Shown one piece after another: positions 18,257 to 27,384 of a stretch of 64,000 nucleotides of DNA; position 1 is the stretch's first letter, and each line of letters begins with the position of its first letter. This stretch comes from Methylocystis parvus OBBP (GTDB taxonomy: Bacteria > Pseudomonadota > Alphaproteobacteria > Rhizobiales > Beijerinckiaceae): contig NZ_CP092968.1 of the NCBI RefSeq assembly GCF_027571405.1, positions 1,550,001 through 1,614,000 of the forward strand, in the 5' to 3' direction. A model generated the notes under the pieces. The model did no database searches and was not told the DNA's origin. It worked only from the letters and a program-made list of their open reading frames with translations. The position numbers and the translations under genes were made by a program.

Positions 18257-18497
18257 ATCCAAAACTTCTCGATTTCGCTGACAGCCGCGCGGACCGCGCC
18301 GCAATCCATCGGCGGTTCGGGCGAATTCAAGGATCGCTTCCGTCTGACATTGAAAAGCCGCTAGGCGAGACGCCGCAAATGGCGGAAAGCGGCGATCTGA
18401 GGCGCCGGAGGGGGGTGGACGGAAGGCGGGCCAGGGACTAAGCCATCCCTCGAAGAGGGCGGGCGCACCCGCCGAACCGGAAAGACCCCAAATCCTT

Positions 18498-19382
18498 ATG
18501 TCCACCCGTATCGACGACCGTTTCGCCGCCCTCAAAGCCGAGGGGCGCGCCGCTCTCGTGACCTTCGTCATGGCGGGCGACCCGGACCCCGAAACTTCGC
18601 TCGCGATCGTAACGGCGCTGCCCGGAGCCGGCGCCGACGTCATCGAACTGGGCATGCCGTTTACCGACCCCATGGCGGACGGCCCGGCGATTCAGGCGGC
18701 GGGTCTCAGGGCGCTCAAAGCCGGAATGACGCTGAAGAAGACGCTGAAGCTCGTAACGGATTTTCGCGTCCAGGACGACAAGACGCCCATCGTGCTGATG
18801 GGCTATTACAATCCGATCTATGTGTACGGCGTCGACAAGTTCCTCGCGGGCGCCAAAGCCGCCGGCGTGGATGGGCTGATCGTCGTCGATCTGCCGCCGG
18901 AAGAGGACCTCGAGCTCTGCATACCCGCTCGGGACGCCGGACTGAACTTCATCCGCCTCGCCACGCCGACGACGGACGACAGGCGTCTGCCCAAGGTTCT
19001 CGAAAACACCTCCGGTTTCGTCTATTATGTGTCCTTGACCGGCATCACCGGCGCGGCGCTCGCCGATTATGCCGGCGTCAGCGCGGCCGTGAAGCGAATC
19101 AAGGGACATACGGGCCTGCCGATTGCGGTCGGTTTCGGCGTGAAGAACGCGCAGAACGCAGCCGAAATCGCCGTCAATGCGGACGGCGTCGTCGTCGGGT
19201 CCGCGCTGGTGGACGCGCTCAAGACCTCCCTCGGCCCGGACAATAAGGCGGGCGAAGGCAGCGTCGAAGCGGTGACGTCGCTCGTCGCGAGCCTCGCGGC
19301 GGGCGTGCGGGGCGCTCGGCCGCAAGCGGGCCCCGCCAAGAATGGCGGCGCATTTTCCTGGCTCACGAGGCTTTGGGCATGA
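18498..19382 (+). CDS. trpA: Tryptophan synthase alpha chain
   Basis: A 294-residue TIM barrel that cleaves indole-3-glycerol phosphate to indole and glyceraldehyde 3-phosphate. The catalytic Glu is in [16 protein letters not shown] (near residue 50) and the catalytic Asp in the same segment. [10 protein letters not shown] and [10 protein letters not shown] form the phosphate-binding part. The C-terminus carries an extra Ala/Gly-rich tail. trpF and trpB are not upstream, so trpA is separated from them or they lie elsewhere. It overlaps accD by ATGA, the usual alphaproteobacterial arrangement trpA-accD-folC. Confidence 0.96.
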   Translation: MSTRIDDRFAALKAEGRAALVTFVMAGDPDPETSLAIVTALPGAGADVIELGMPFTDPMADGPAIQAAGLRALKAGMTLKKTLKLVTDFRVQDDKTPIVLMGYYNPIYVYGVDKFLAGAKAAGVDGLIVVDLPPEEDLELCIPARDAGLNFIRLATPTTDDRRLPKVLENTSGFVYYVSLTGITGAALADYAGVSAAVKRIKGHTGLPIAVGFGVKNAQNAAEIAVNADGVVVGSALVDALKTSLGPDNKAGEGSVEAVTSLVASLAAGVRGARPQAGPAKNGGAFSWLTRLWA

Positions 19383-20242
19383 ACTGGTATTCCAACGTCG
19401 TTCCGCCGAAGATCAAAGCCCTCATCAAGCGCGAGGCGCCGGAAAATCTTTGGGTGAAATGCCCCGATAGCGGCCAGCTCGTTTTCCACAAGGACATCGA
19501 GGCGAACCTCTTCGTCGTGCCGGGCTCGGGCTACCACATGCGCTGCCCGGTCGACGTTCGGCTGACGAACCTCTTCGACAATGGCGAATTGGAGCTGCTG
19601 CCGACGCCGGAGGCCCCGCTCGATCCGCTCAAATTCCGCGACATCAAGCGCTATGTCGACAAGCTGAAGGAATATCGCCTCAAGACCGGCGCGCAGGACG
19701 CGGTGACGCTCGCCACCGGCAAGCTCGACGGCGCGCAGGTCACGGTTGCGGTGCAGGACTTCGAGTTTCTCGGCGGATCGCTCGGCATGGCGGCGGGCGA
19801 GGCGATCGTCGCCGGCGCCGAACATGCGCTCGCCAACCGCACGCCCTTCCTCATCTTCACGGCGTCCGGCGGCGCGCGGATGCAGGAGGGCATGTTCTCG
19901 CTCATGCAGATGCCGCGCACGACCATCGCGGTGCAGCGCCTGCGCGACGCGCGCCTGCCCTATATCGTCGTGCTCACCAATCCGACGACGGGCGGCGTCA
20001 CCGCGTCCTACGCCATGCTGGGCGACGTCCAGATCGCCGAGCCCGGCGCGATCATCGGCTTCGCCGGCGCGCGCGTGATCGAACAGACGATTCGCGAAAA
20101 GCTTCCCGAGGGCTTCCAGCGCGCGGAATATCTGCGCGACCATGGCATGGTCGACATGGTCGTGCCGCGCCAGGAGATGCGCGAGACCTTGTCGCGCCTT
20201 TGCGGACTGCTGACCAAGGCGCCGCCGCGCCGCGCCGCCTGA
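19379..20242 (+). CDS. accD: Acetyl-CoA carboxylase carboxyltransferase subunit beta
   Basis: A 287-residue AccD, which with AccA transfers the carboxyl group from biotin to acetyl-CoA in fatty acid synthesis. The crotonase-like core has [30 protein letters not shown] and [22 protein letters not shown]. The four-Cys zinc ribbon of E. coli AccD is missing: only CPDSGQLV (Cys32) and an isolated MRCPV remain, as is usual in alphaproteobacteria. The start is the ATG overlapping the trpA stop; a TTG two codons upstream is less likely. Confidence 0.95.
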   Translation: MNWYSNVVPPKIKALIKREAPENLWVKCPDSGQLVFHKDIEANLFVVPGSGYHMRCPVDVRLTNLFDNGELELLPTPEAPLDPLKFRDIKRYVDKLKEYRLKTGAQDAVTLATGKLDGAQVTVAVQDFEFLGGSLGMAAGEAIVAGAEHALANRTPFLIFTASGGARMQEGMFSLMQMPRTTIAVQRLRDARLPYIVVLTNPTTGGVTASYAMLGDVQIAEPGAIIGFAGARVIEQTIREKLPEGFQRAEYLRDHGMVDMVVPRQEMRETLSRLCGLLTKAPPRRAA

Positions 20243-20263
20243 TATAAGGAAGGCGCCGCCGCC

Positions 20264-21583
20264 ATGGATCAGCATGACGCGATCCTGTCGCGACTGCTTA
20301 CGCTTCACCCGAAAAAGATCGACCTGTCGCTCGGCCGCACCGAGCGGCTGCTCGAGGCGCTCGGCCGCCCGGATCTGCGCCTGCCCCCAACGATCCATGT
20401 CGCGGGCACCAACGGCAAGGGTTCGACCATCGCCTTCCTGCGCGCCATGCTGGAGGCGGCGGGAAAGAAGGTCCATGTCTACACATCGCCGCATCTTATC
20501 CGCTTCAACGAGCGCATCCGCCTCGGCGCGGAAGGCGGCGGCAAGCTCGTCGACGACGAACGCCTCGCCGCCGTTCTGGAGCGCTGCGAAGACGCCAATG
20601 GCGGCCAGCCCATCACTTTTTTCGAGGTGACGACGGCCGCGGCCTTCTCGCTTTTCGCCGATAATCCGGCCGACTGGCTGCTGCTGGAGACGGGGCTCGG
20701 CGGCCGTTACGATTCGACCAACGTCATCAAGACTCCGAAGGCGACGATCGTCACGTCCGTCTCGCTCGACCACATGGAATTTCTGGGCGATACAGTGGAA
20801 AAGATCGCCTTTGAAAAGGCCGGAATCTTCAAGCGCGGCGCCCCGGCGATCATCGGTTTCCAGTCGGAAGCTGCGGAGAGGGTTCTGGAGCGCGAGGCGC
20901 GGCGCGCCGGGGCCCCGCTCGTCGTCGCGGGTCAGGATTTCCATGTGCGGGAAGAGAATGGCCGCCTCGTCTTCGAGGACGAGCGCGGGCTGCTCGACTT
21001 GCCTCTGCCCCGCCTGCCCGGCCGCCACCAGCATCAGAACGCCGCCAACGCGATCGCCGCCTTGCGCGCCGTCGCGCCGGAAATTCCCGCAAGCGCCATC
21101 GAGGCGGGCCTCGCCCGCGCCGAATGGCCCGCACGCCTGCAGCGCCTGCTGCGCGGTCAGATCGTCGATTTCGCGCCGGCGGGGGCCGAGGTCTGGCTCG
21201 ATGGCGGCCACAATGAAGACGGCGGCCGCGTTCTGGCCGAAGCGATGGCCGAGTTCCACGACCGCTCGCCGCGCCCGCTCGCTTTGATCTGCGGCGCGCA
21301 GACGACGAAGGACGTGCGCGCATTGCTCAAGCATTTCGCCGGCCTCGCCCGCGAGGTCGTCGCCGTGCCGGTCGAGGGCGAGCATAAGAGCTGGCCGCCC
21401 GAAGAAGTGGCGGCGCTGGCCAAGGCCGAGGGCATCCCCTCGACCGCCGCCGCCAACAGCGTCGAAGAGGCGTTGAAAATCCTGTCGGCGCGTCCCTTCG
21501 ACCAGCCGCCGCGCGTGCTGATCGCGGGATCGCTCTATCTCGCGGCGGCGGTGCTGTCGGCCAATGGGTCGCAGATCGAGTAG
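20264..21583 (+). CDS. folC: Bifunctional folylpolyglutamate / dihydrofolate synthase
   Basis: A 439-residue Mur-ligase-type enzyme that adds glutamate to dihydropteroate and folates. The ATP-binding P-loop is HVAGTNGKGSTIAFLRAML (near residue 44); VHVYTSPHLIRFNERIRL and LLLETGLGGRYDSTNVI follow; the C-terminal domain has VWLDGGHNEDGGRVLAEAM and LICGAQTTKDV. AAGGAAGG lies about 10 bases before the ATG. Twenty-one bases separate it from accD, so the three genes are probably cotranscribed. Confidence 0.95.
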   Translation: MDQHDAILSRLLTLHPKKIDLSLGRTERLLEALGRPDLRLPPTIHVAGTNGKGSTIAFLRAMLEAAGKKVHVYTSPHLIRFNERIRLGAEGGGKLVDDERLAAVLERCEDANGGQPITFFEVTTAAAFSLFADNPADWLLLETGLGGRYDSTNVIKTPKATIVTSVSLDHMEFLGDTVEKIAFEKAGIFKRGAPAIIGFQSEAAERVLEREARRAGAPLVVAGQDFHVREENGRLVFEDERGLLDLPLPRLPGRHQHQNAANAIAALRAVAPEIPASAIEAGLARAEWPARLQRLLRGQIVDFAPAGAEVWLDGGHNEDGGRVLAEAMAEFHDRSPRPLALICGAQTTKDVRALLKHFAGLAREVVAVPVEGEHKSWPPEEVAALAKAEGIPSTAAANSVEEALKILSARPFDQPPRVLIAGSLYLAAAVLSANGSQIE

Positions 21584-21592
21584 GCTCGCGGG

Positions 21593-21780
21593 CGTCTGAA
21601 CGCCGGGCGTGAGCGAATCTCTCCCCTTCACGGGGAGGCATTGGCGTCCTCCTGCGTGAGATCGTCGGCCGCTGCGCAATTCACAGAAGTGACGAGAGCG
21701 TATATGGAGGGCCCTCATCCGACCCCTGCTGACGCAGGGGCCGCCCTCTCCCGCAAGCGGGAGAGGAAGTCGCCGGCCGT
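21593..21780. repeat. Dispersed intergenic repeat with hairpins
   Basis: Between folC and mfnB. It holds TGAACGCCGGGCGTGAGC (21597) followed by the hairpin CTCCCCTTCACGGGGAG and CATTGGCG, matching the element at 8709. It then has CCCCTGCTGACGCAGGGG (about 21724) and CTCTCCCGCAAGCGGGAGAG (about 21746), both perfect stem-loops. No gene is seen in the region. Confidence 0.6.
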
Positions 21781-21801
21781 TTTTCTCTGGAGCCCGAATA
21801 A

Positions 21802-22920
21802 ATGACCTTGATGTTGGCCAGCGTTCTGTCGCGCGAAGAGGCGGAGACCGCCCTCGCCTATGGGGCCGACATCATCGATTGCAAGGACCCTGCGCGCGGC
21901 GCCCTCGGCGCGCTGCCGCTGGAACAGGTCGCGGAAATCGTCGCCGGCGTCAACAGACGCCGCCCGGTGAGCGCGGTCGTCGACCTGCCGCATGACGTCG
22001 CCCAGGCCCGCCGCGCTTTCGAGGACGCGATCAAGACGGGCGTCGAATATGTGAAATTCGCGCTGCCGGCGACGCCTGACGCAGACCAGATGACCGCCGC
22101 GCTCGCGCCCCTCGCCGAGCGCGTCAAGCTGGTGGCCGTGCTCTTCGCCGATCTGCGGCCGGATTTCGCGCGCCTGCCCGCGCTTGCCCGGGCCGGCTTT
22201 CACGGCGCCATGCTCGACACGGCGCATAAGGAAAATGGCCGGCTCATCGATATCATGACGGTGGGCGCGCTTTCCGAATTCACCGAGCAATGCCGAGAAT
22301 TGCGCCTCGCCGCGGGCCTCGCCGGCGCGCTGGAGCCGCCCGACGTGCCGCGCCTCCTCGTCACGGGCGCCGACGTCATCGGCTTTCGCGGCGCCCTCTG
22401 CGCGCATGGCGACCGCAAGAGCGCGCTCTCCGCGCCGGCCGTCGCACTCATTCGCGACCTCATCCCCACGCGCCGCGACCTCGTGGAGGAGATGGCCGCC
22501 GAATGGTCGCTCATCGCGCGCGGCTTCATCGAGCCGCCGGGCGTCAACGATACGGACTGCGTCTTCCTGCATGATTATATCGTGCCGATGGAAGTCGGCG
22601 CCTACGCCCATGAATATGGCCATACGCAACGCGTGCGGTTCAATGTCGACGCAGAGGTGACGCGCATCGAAGTTTCCGACGACATGCGCGCGGTCTTCTC
22701 CTACGACGTCATCATGGACGCGATCAAAATGATCCTCTCCGGCGGACATATCGCGATGGTGGAGACGATCGCCGAGCGTCTCGCCGAGAGCGTGCTGCTG
22801 CACGAACGCGTGCGCTCCGTAACGGTGCAGGTCGAAAAGCTCGACGTCGCGCCCGGCGCCGTCGGCGTGAAGATCCGACGCGAGCGCCACGCCGACTCGC
22901 GCCGCTCGAAGCCAAGCTGA
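21802..22920 (+). CDS. MfnB (4-HFC-P synthase) fused to dihydroneopterin aldolase
   Basis: A 372-residue fusion. Residues 1-235 match (5-formylfuran-3-yl)methyl phosphate synthase (MfnB, formerly DUF556), which condenses two glyceraldehyde 3-phosphates in methanofuran synthesis. The two Schiff-base/active lysines of the family fit ADIIDCKDPARGALG (K28) and DTAHKENGRLID (near 138). Residues 245-360 match dihydroneopterin aldolase (FolB): FLHDYIVPMEVGAYAHEYGHTQRVRFNVD and a late segment SVTVQVEKLDV. The fusion joins a methanofuran step to a pterin step and is known from other methylotrophs. It opens a five-gene operon. TGGAG stands before the ATG. Confidence 0.9.
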   Translation: MTLMLASVLSREEAETALAYGADIIDCKDPARGALGALPLEQVAEIVAGVNRRRPVSAVVDLPHDVAQARRAFEDAIKTGVEYVKFALPATPDADQMTAALAPLAERVKLVAVLFADLRPDFARLPALARAGFHGAMLDTAHKENGRLIDIMTVGALSEFTEQCRELRLAAGLAGALEPPDVPRLLVTGADVIGFRGALCAHGDRKSALSAPAVALIRDLIPTRRDLVEEMAAEWSLIARGFIEPPGVNDTDCVFLHDYIVPMEVGAYAHEYGHTQRVRFNVDAEVTRIEVSDDMRAVFSYDVIMDAIKMILSGGHIAMVETIAERLAESVLLHERVRSVTVQVEKLDVAPGAVGVKIRRERHADSRRSKPS

Positions 22921-22922
22921 TC

Positions 22923-23555
22923 ATGATGACGCGCCCGCTCCTCGTCGCCAAGATCGGCGGCAGTCTCCACGACTCGCCCAATCTCGCCCGTTGGATCGAC
23001 GCGCTGAAGCGCTGGCCGCATCGTCTGACGCTAGTGAGCGGCGGCGGCCCCTTCGCCGACGCGGTGCGCGCCGCTCAGCCAAAACTGCTTTATTCGGACG
23101 AGACGGCGCACGCCATGGCCGTGCTCGCCATGGAGCAATATGCGCTGGCGCTCGCGGACCTCTTCGATCTCGACCTCGCGGCGACCCGCGAGGAGATCGA
23201 CGCGATCCACGCCGAGGGCCGCATCGCGCTCTGGCGCGCCTCGAAAATGGTCGGCGCCGCGCGCGACATTGCGTCGCAATGGAACGTGACCTCCGACAGC
23301 CTCGCCGCGTGGCTCGCGCGTCGAACGGGCGCGGACGCCTTGCTGATGATCAAAAGCGTCGATATCGGCGCCAATTCTGCTTTGGAAAGCCTCGCCTCGG
23401 CCGGCATTGTCGATCCGGCCTTTCCCGACTATGTCGGCGGAACGCCCGTTTATGTCGCCGGCCCGCGCACGCTTCCTGACGCTGGCGCGCGTCTCGCCGG
23501 CGGCCTGTCGCCCGGTGCGCCCGTCGTCTCGCAAACACAGAAGATCGCTTCATGA
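22923..23555 (+). CDS. Amino acid kinase-fold protein, MfnE-like
   Basis: A 210-residue member of the amino acid kinase superfamily. LVAKIGGSLHDS at the N-terminus and LVSGGGPFADAVR near residue 38 form the ATP/phosphate site; GADALLMIKSVD is near residue 139. In methanogens the homologous MfnE phosphorylates the aminomethylfuran phosphate intermediate to a diphosphate in methanofuran synthesis. Its place directly after the mfnB fusion (2-base gap) supports the same role here. Two ATG codons in a row (22923, 22926) leave the start uncertain by one residue. Confidence 0.82.
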   Translation: MMTRPLLVAKIGGSLHDSPNLARWIDALKRWPHRLTLVSGGGPFADAVRAAQPKLLYSDETAHAMAVLAMEQYALALADLFDLDLAATREEIDAIHAEGRIALWRASKMVGAARDIASQWNVTSDSLAAWLARRTGADALLMIKSVDIGANSALESLASAGIVDPAFPDYVGGTPVYVAGPRTLPDAGARLAGGLSPGAPVVSQTQKIAS

Positions 23556-24112
23556 CAAAAAAGAAAGACGTCATCACGCCGCGCTGGGGATGGGCGCTCA
23601 CCGGCTCCGGACATTTTTTCACGGAATGCCTCGACATGATCCGCTCGCTCGATCATTGCGATCTCTTCGTCAGCAAGGCGGCGGCGGAAGTCGTGCGCAT
23701 GTACAAGCACGATCTCGATCTGCCGGACACGATCCGAATCTTCAAGGACACGACGGCGAGCGCCGCCCCCGTCGGCAATTTCTATTACAACGTCTATCAT
23801 ACGCTGGTCGTCGCCCCGGCGACCTCCAACACCGTCGCCAAGGCCGTCGTCGGCATTTCGGATAACCTCGCGACAAATGTTTTCGCCCAGGCCGGCAAAT
23901 GCCGCGTGCCGACCATCGTCTTCGCCTGCGACACCGCGCCGGAGCTGGAAACGCGCGCGCCCAAGGGCATGGTCATGGTCTATCCGCGCCGCATCGATCT
24001 GGAGAATACCGACAGGCTGAAATCCTTCGAGGCGACTCAGGTGGTGGAAAGCTTAGCTGCGCTCGTCGAGGCCGTGGAGCGGCGCAAGCGGGAGCTGGCG
24101 GAGCAGGGTTGA
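23552..24112 (+). CDS. Archaeoflavoprotein/DmrB-like flavoprotein
   Basis: A 186-residue flavoprotein of the Dfp/UbiX-like fold: WGWALTGSGHFFTECLDMI at the N-terminus and YNVYHTLVVAPATSNTVAKAVVGISDNLATN near residue 75. In methylotrophs and methanogens members of this group (AfpA, DmrB) occur with H4MPT genes, and DmrB reduces dihydromethanopterin to H4MPT. The same reductase role here is likely but inferred. The start overlaps the upstream kinase stop (ATGA). The C-terminal part is a charged helix. Confidence 0.8.
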   Translation: MTKKKDVITPRWGWALTGSGHFFTECLDMIRSLDHCDLFVSKAAAEVVRMYKHDLDLPDTIRIFKDTTASAAPVGNFYYNVYHTLVVAPATSNTVAKAVVGISDNLATNVFAQAGKCRVPTIVFACDTAPELETRAPKGMVMVYPRRIDLENTDRLKSFEATQVVESLAALVEAVERRKRELAEQG

Positions 24113-24336
24113 GGCCAGGGCGTGACGAGCCGCTCCTTCATGCTGGCGGCTAGCTTCGACCAAATGGCCGGGTTAGACCCCCTCCCTAGCCCTCCCCCTT
24201 TCAGGGGGAGGGAACGCTGGCGACGCCTCTGCTCCCTCCCCCTGAAAGGGGGAGGGTCGGGGTGGGGGTCGACACCCCGGTTGAAAAAACGCATTTAGCC
24301 GCAACCGCACGAAGACTTCGCCAGGAAAGCACAGGC
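24113..24336. repeat. Paired palindromic repeats inside the cofactor operon
   Basis: Two similar GC stem-loops lie between the flavoprotein gene and the next gene: CCTCCCCCTTTCAGGGGGAGG (about 24191-24211) and, inverted, CCTCCCCCTGAAAGGGGGAGG (about 24235-24255), followed by GGGGTGGGGGTCGACACCCC. The two are also complementary to each other, so a large alternative hairpin is possible. The element splits an otherwise tight operon and may act as an mRNA stabiliser or attenuator. Confidence 0.55.
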
Positions 24337-25755
24337 ATGACCGAGCGCCTTCTCTTCCTCACCGGCCACCTGGCGCTTCCGCGCCTGGAGCGGATGGCGG
24401 CGGGCATCGGCGAGGCCGCGCAGGATTGGCGCATCCACGATATCGGCGTGAAGGTCGCTGCGCTGATGACGCAGGAGATCATCCAGCGCCGCCTGCCGCG
24501 CCCGGTCGACGCCGACCGCGTGATCCTGCCCGGCCGCTGCCGCGCGGATCTCGACGCGCTGACCAGGGATTTCGGCGTGCCCTTCGAGCGTGGGCCGGAA
24601 GAAATCGCGGACCTGCCCGCATATCTCGGCCGCGGCGGCGCGAAACCCGACCTCTCGCGCTACGACATGCGTATCTTCGCCGAGATCGTCGACGCCTCGA
24701 AGATGAGCGTCGCCGAAGTCGTCGCCAAGGCGCGGGAGCTTGCCCGCAACGGCGCCGACGTTATCGACCTCGGTTGCCTGCCCGACACGCCCTTCGATCA
24801 TATGGAAGAGACGATCGCCGCGCTGAAGGCGCAGGGGCTGAAGGTCTCGATCGACTCGGCGAATGTCTCGGAATTGACGCGCGCGGCGAAGGCGGGCGCC
24901 GATCATCTGCTCAGCCTCGACGAGGAAACGCTGTCGATCCTGCCGGACGGCTCGCCTCTTGTGCCGATCCTCGTGCCGCGCCCGCATGGCGATCTGGATT
25001 CGCTTCAGCGCGCCGCTCGCATCGCCCGCGCGCGGGGCGTCGACTTCATTCTCGACCCCATCCTCGACCCCGTCCATTTCGGCCTCGCAGCCTCGATCGC
25101 GCGCTATGTCGAAATGCGCGCGCGCGAGCCGGAGGCCGAGATCATGATGGGCACGGGCAACCTCACCGAACTCACCGACGCCGATTCGGCGGGCGTCACC
25201 GCAGCCATGCTCGGCATTTGCTCGGAGCTGAACATCCGTCATCTCCTTACCGTGCAGGTGAGTCCGCATACGCGCCGCACGCTGCAGGAGCACGACGCAG
25301 CCCGCCGTCTCATGTACGCCGCGCGCGCCGACCGCGCATTGCCGAAAGGCTATAGCGACGCGCTGCTGCAGGTGCACGACAGGAAGCCTTATGCGGCGAC
25401 GCCGGACGAAATCGCGGAGCTTGCGCGCGAATTGCGCGACACGAATTTCCGCATCGACGTCACGCGCGACGGCGTGCACATATTCGCCCGCAATTTTCAT
25501 TGCGTCGAACAGGACGCCATGTCGCTCTTTCCGCATCTCAATGTCGCGCATGACGGCGCGCACGCTTTCTATCTGGGCGCGGAGCTGATGAAGGCGGAAC
25601 TCGCCTACAAGCTCGGCAAGCGCTACCGGCAGGACGAGCCGCTCGACTTTGGCGTCGCGACGGAAATCAACGAAGAAGACGCGACCCGCTTCAAGGAAAT
25701 GGGCCACACCATGCGCAAGGCGGGCGAGGGAAAAGGGAATGCCGCTGATTCATGA
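24337..25755 (+). CDS. Dihydropteroate synthase-like protein (DUF6513 + pterin-binding)
   Basis: A 472-residue protein. The first 130 residues form a domain found in methylotroph and methanogen dihydropteroate synthase-like proteins (LLFLTGHLALPRLERMA, RVILPGRCRADLD). Residues 140-360 look like a pterin-binding TIM barrel (IFAEIVDASKMSVAEVV, NGADVIDLGCLPDTP, KVSIDSANVSELTRAAKAGADHLLS, EIMMGTGNLTELTDADSAG). It probably joins the pterin to the ribofuranosyl-aminobenzene unit in H4MPT synthesis, the analogue of the folate DHPS step; this is inference from family and context. AGGAAAG precedes the ATG. It overlaps the next gene by 17 bases. Confidence 0.8.
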   Translation: MTERLLFLTGHLALPRLERMAAGIGEAAQDWRIHDIGVKVAALMTQEIIQRRLPRPVDADRVILPGRCRADLDALTRDFGVPFERGPEEIADLPAYLGRGGAKPDLSRYDMRIFAEIVDASKMSVAEVVAKARELARNGADVIDLGCLPDTPFDHMEETIAALKAQGLKVSIDSANVSELTRAAKAGADHLLSLDEETLSILPDGSPLVPILVPRPHGDLDSLQRAARIARARGVDFILDPILDPVHFGLAASIARYVEMRAREPEAEIMMGTGNLTELTDADSAGVTAAMLGICSELNIRHLLTVQVSPHTRRTLQEHDAARRLMYAARADRALPKGYSDALLQVHDRKPYAATPDEIAELARELRDTNFRIDVTRDGVHIFARNFHCVEQDAMSLFPHLNVAHDGAHAFYLGAELMKAELAYKLGKRYRQDEPLDFGVATEINEEDATRFKEMGHTMRKAGEGKGNAADS

Positions 25756-26302
25756 ATGCGTCCTCACGACGCTCTCGCCGGAAGGCCGTCCGCATATCGC
25801 GCCGCTGGGGCTGATCGAGGAAGGCGACTTCTGGATCGCCGCGCCGTTCCGTCCGTCCAAGACGCTGTTCAATCTCGAGCACAGCGCAAAACTCACGGCG
25901 AGCTTCACCGACGACGCGCGCATCTTCGCGAGCCTCGTCGCCGGCGGCCACGGCTTTCCGTTGACCGACATAGAAGGCTGGCCCGCGCCAAGGCTTTCCT
26001 GCGCGCTCGCCCATGCGGAGCTGGAGATTGCGCGCGTGGAGGAAGACGAGGTGCGCCCACGTTTCTTCTGCCGGGTGACGCACGTCGAATCGCATCGGCC
26101 GTTTCTCGGCATGAACCGCGCCCGCGCCGCCGTGCTCGAAGCCGCGATCCTCACGACCCGGCTCGATCGCCTGTCGCGCGAGAAGATCGACAGCGAAATC
26201 GCTTATCTCAAGATCGCGATCGACAAGACCGCCGGCGAGGCCGAGCGAGAGGCCTGGGATATGTTGATGGAAAAAATCGCCGCGCGCCGAGGCGCCGCCT
26301 GA
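25739..26302 (+). CDS. DUF447 family protein
   Basis: A 187-residue protein of the DUF447 family, a split-barrel FMN-binding-like fold (IHECVLTTLSPEGRPHIAPLG near the start; FWIAAPFRPSKTLFNLE; RFFCRVTHVESHRPFLGMNRARAAVLEAAILTTRL in the middle). Family members occur almost only in methanogens and methylotrophs with H4MPT, usually near cofactor biosynthesis genes, and no reaction is firmly assigned to my knowledge. Translational coupling to the dihydropteroate synthase-like gene suggests a step in the same pathway. AAAAGGG lies directly before the ATG. Confidence 0.8.
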   Translation: MPLIHECVLTTLSPEGRPHIAPLGLIEEGDFWIAAPFRPSKTLFNLEHSAKLTASFTDDARIFASLVAGGHGFPLTDIEGWPAPRLSCALAHAELEIARVEEDEVRPRFFCRVTHVESHRPFLGMNRARAAVLEAAILTTRLDRLSREKIDSEIAYLKIAIDKTAGEAEREAWDMLMEKIAARRGAA

Positions 26303-27313
26303 TCAGGCCCGCGTGCCGCGCCCCAGGAAAAACGCGCCTGCAAGCAGACCAATTCCCGCCATGAGCGCCCCGGCCCGCAATTGCGCGGGATCGATGGCGA
26401 CCATGCCGTTCCTGGCCTGAGCCGTAAAACGCCCGCGCGCGCCGTGATCTCGATCGTCCGGCCCCAGCAGCTCGTCCGGATCGTCCGGCAGCACGGGATC
26501 ATTCGACAATTGCGCCTCATAGGCGTTTCGCCCGAGATAACGGTCGAGAAAACCCGGCGCGAGGAACTGCCCGACGATCGACTGGACCGTCGGCGATCCC
26601 AGCCACAGCTCCCGGGGCGCCTTCTTCGCGTCGACGGCTCCCAAGATCGCCTTTGCGACCGCCTCCGGCTCGTACACCGCGCCGATCGGCTGATGCCGAT
26701 GCGAGAAATGCATGTGCGACCAGTCGAATTGCGGCGTGTTCACGCCGGGAAGCTGAACCATGGTCAAGCGAATGCCGCTCTCGTCATGCGCAAGCTCCGC
26801 GCGAAGCGAATCCGTGAATCCGCGAATGGCGAATTTGGCGGCGCAATAGGCCGACTGCAAAGGAATGGCGCGATAAGCCAAGGCCGAGCCAATCTGGACG
26901 ATATGCCCTTCATCGCGTTGGCGCATATGCCGCAGCGCCGCGAGCGTGCCGTGCACATAGCCGAGATAAGTCACCTCCGTGACGCGCTTGAACTCCTCCG
27001 GGGAGATCATGTCGACCGGACCCACGACCGTCTCCATCGCGTCGTTGATCCAGACGTCGATGCGGCCCCATCGCGCGACGACCGCCTCCGCGGCGGCGAA
27101 GACGTCGTCCGGCTTCGCGACGTCGGCCACCAGTTCGAAGGGCTGGCCGCCGGCGCTCGCCACCTCGCGACAGGCGCCCTCCAGTCCTTCCGGGCTGCGG
27201 GCCAGCAAGGCGACGCGATAGCCGCGGCGCGCAAAGGCCGCCGCAACGGCGCGGCCGACGCCCGCCGAGGCGCCGGTGACGACGACGACAGGGGCCTCGT
27301 CGAGACGTTCCAT
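26303..27313 (-). CDS. Short-chain dehydrogenase/reductase with C-terminal membrane segment
   Basis: A 336-residue SDR. The Rossmann glycine motif is TGASAGVG (residues 14-21), the NNAG motif is changed to NDAM, and the catalytic Ser and YCAAK are present (GSALAYRAIPLQSAYCAAKF near residue 150). After the catalytic domain a linker leads to a hydrophobic C-terminal helix (GALMAGIGLLAGAFFLG), so it is probably membrane-bound. The substrate is unknown. AGGAG lies 7 bases before the ATG. It lies 71 bases after the GH1-like gene on the same strand, and both start with the same AGGAGCGCG leader, so they are probably one operon. Confidence 0.85.
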   Translation of the reverse strand: MERLDEAPVVVVTGASAGVGRAVAAAFARRGYRVALLARSPEGLEGACREVASAGGQPFELVADVAKPDDVFAAAEAVVARWGRIDVWINDAMETVVGPVDMISPEEFKRVTEVTYLGYVHGTLAALRHMRQRDEGHIVQIGSALAYRAIPLQSAYCAAKFAIRGFTDSLRAELAHDESGIRLTMVQLPGVNTPQFDWSHMHFSHRHQPIGAVYEPEAVAKAILGAVDAKKAPRELWLGSPTVQSIVGQFLAPGFLDRYLGRNAYEAQLSNDPVLPDDPDELLGPDDRDHGARGRFTAQARNGMVAIDPAQLRAGALMAGIGLLAGAFFLGRGTRA

Positions 27314-27384
27314 TTCCGCGCTCCTAGTTGCGCATTACATCGGCGCGTCTACGCGGCGGGCAACCGCGACAGCTTACAAGGATT

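Noticed and set aside
19067..21718. An 883-codon minus-strand open frame
   Set aside because: It lies antisense to trpA, accD and folC, all with full family motifs; long antisense frames are expected in DNA of this GC content.
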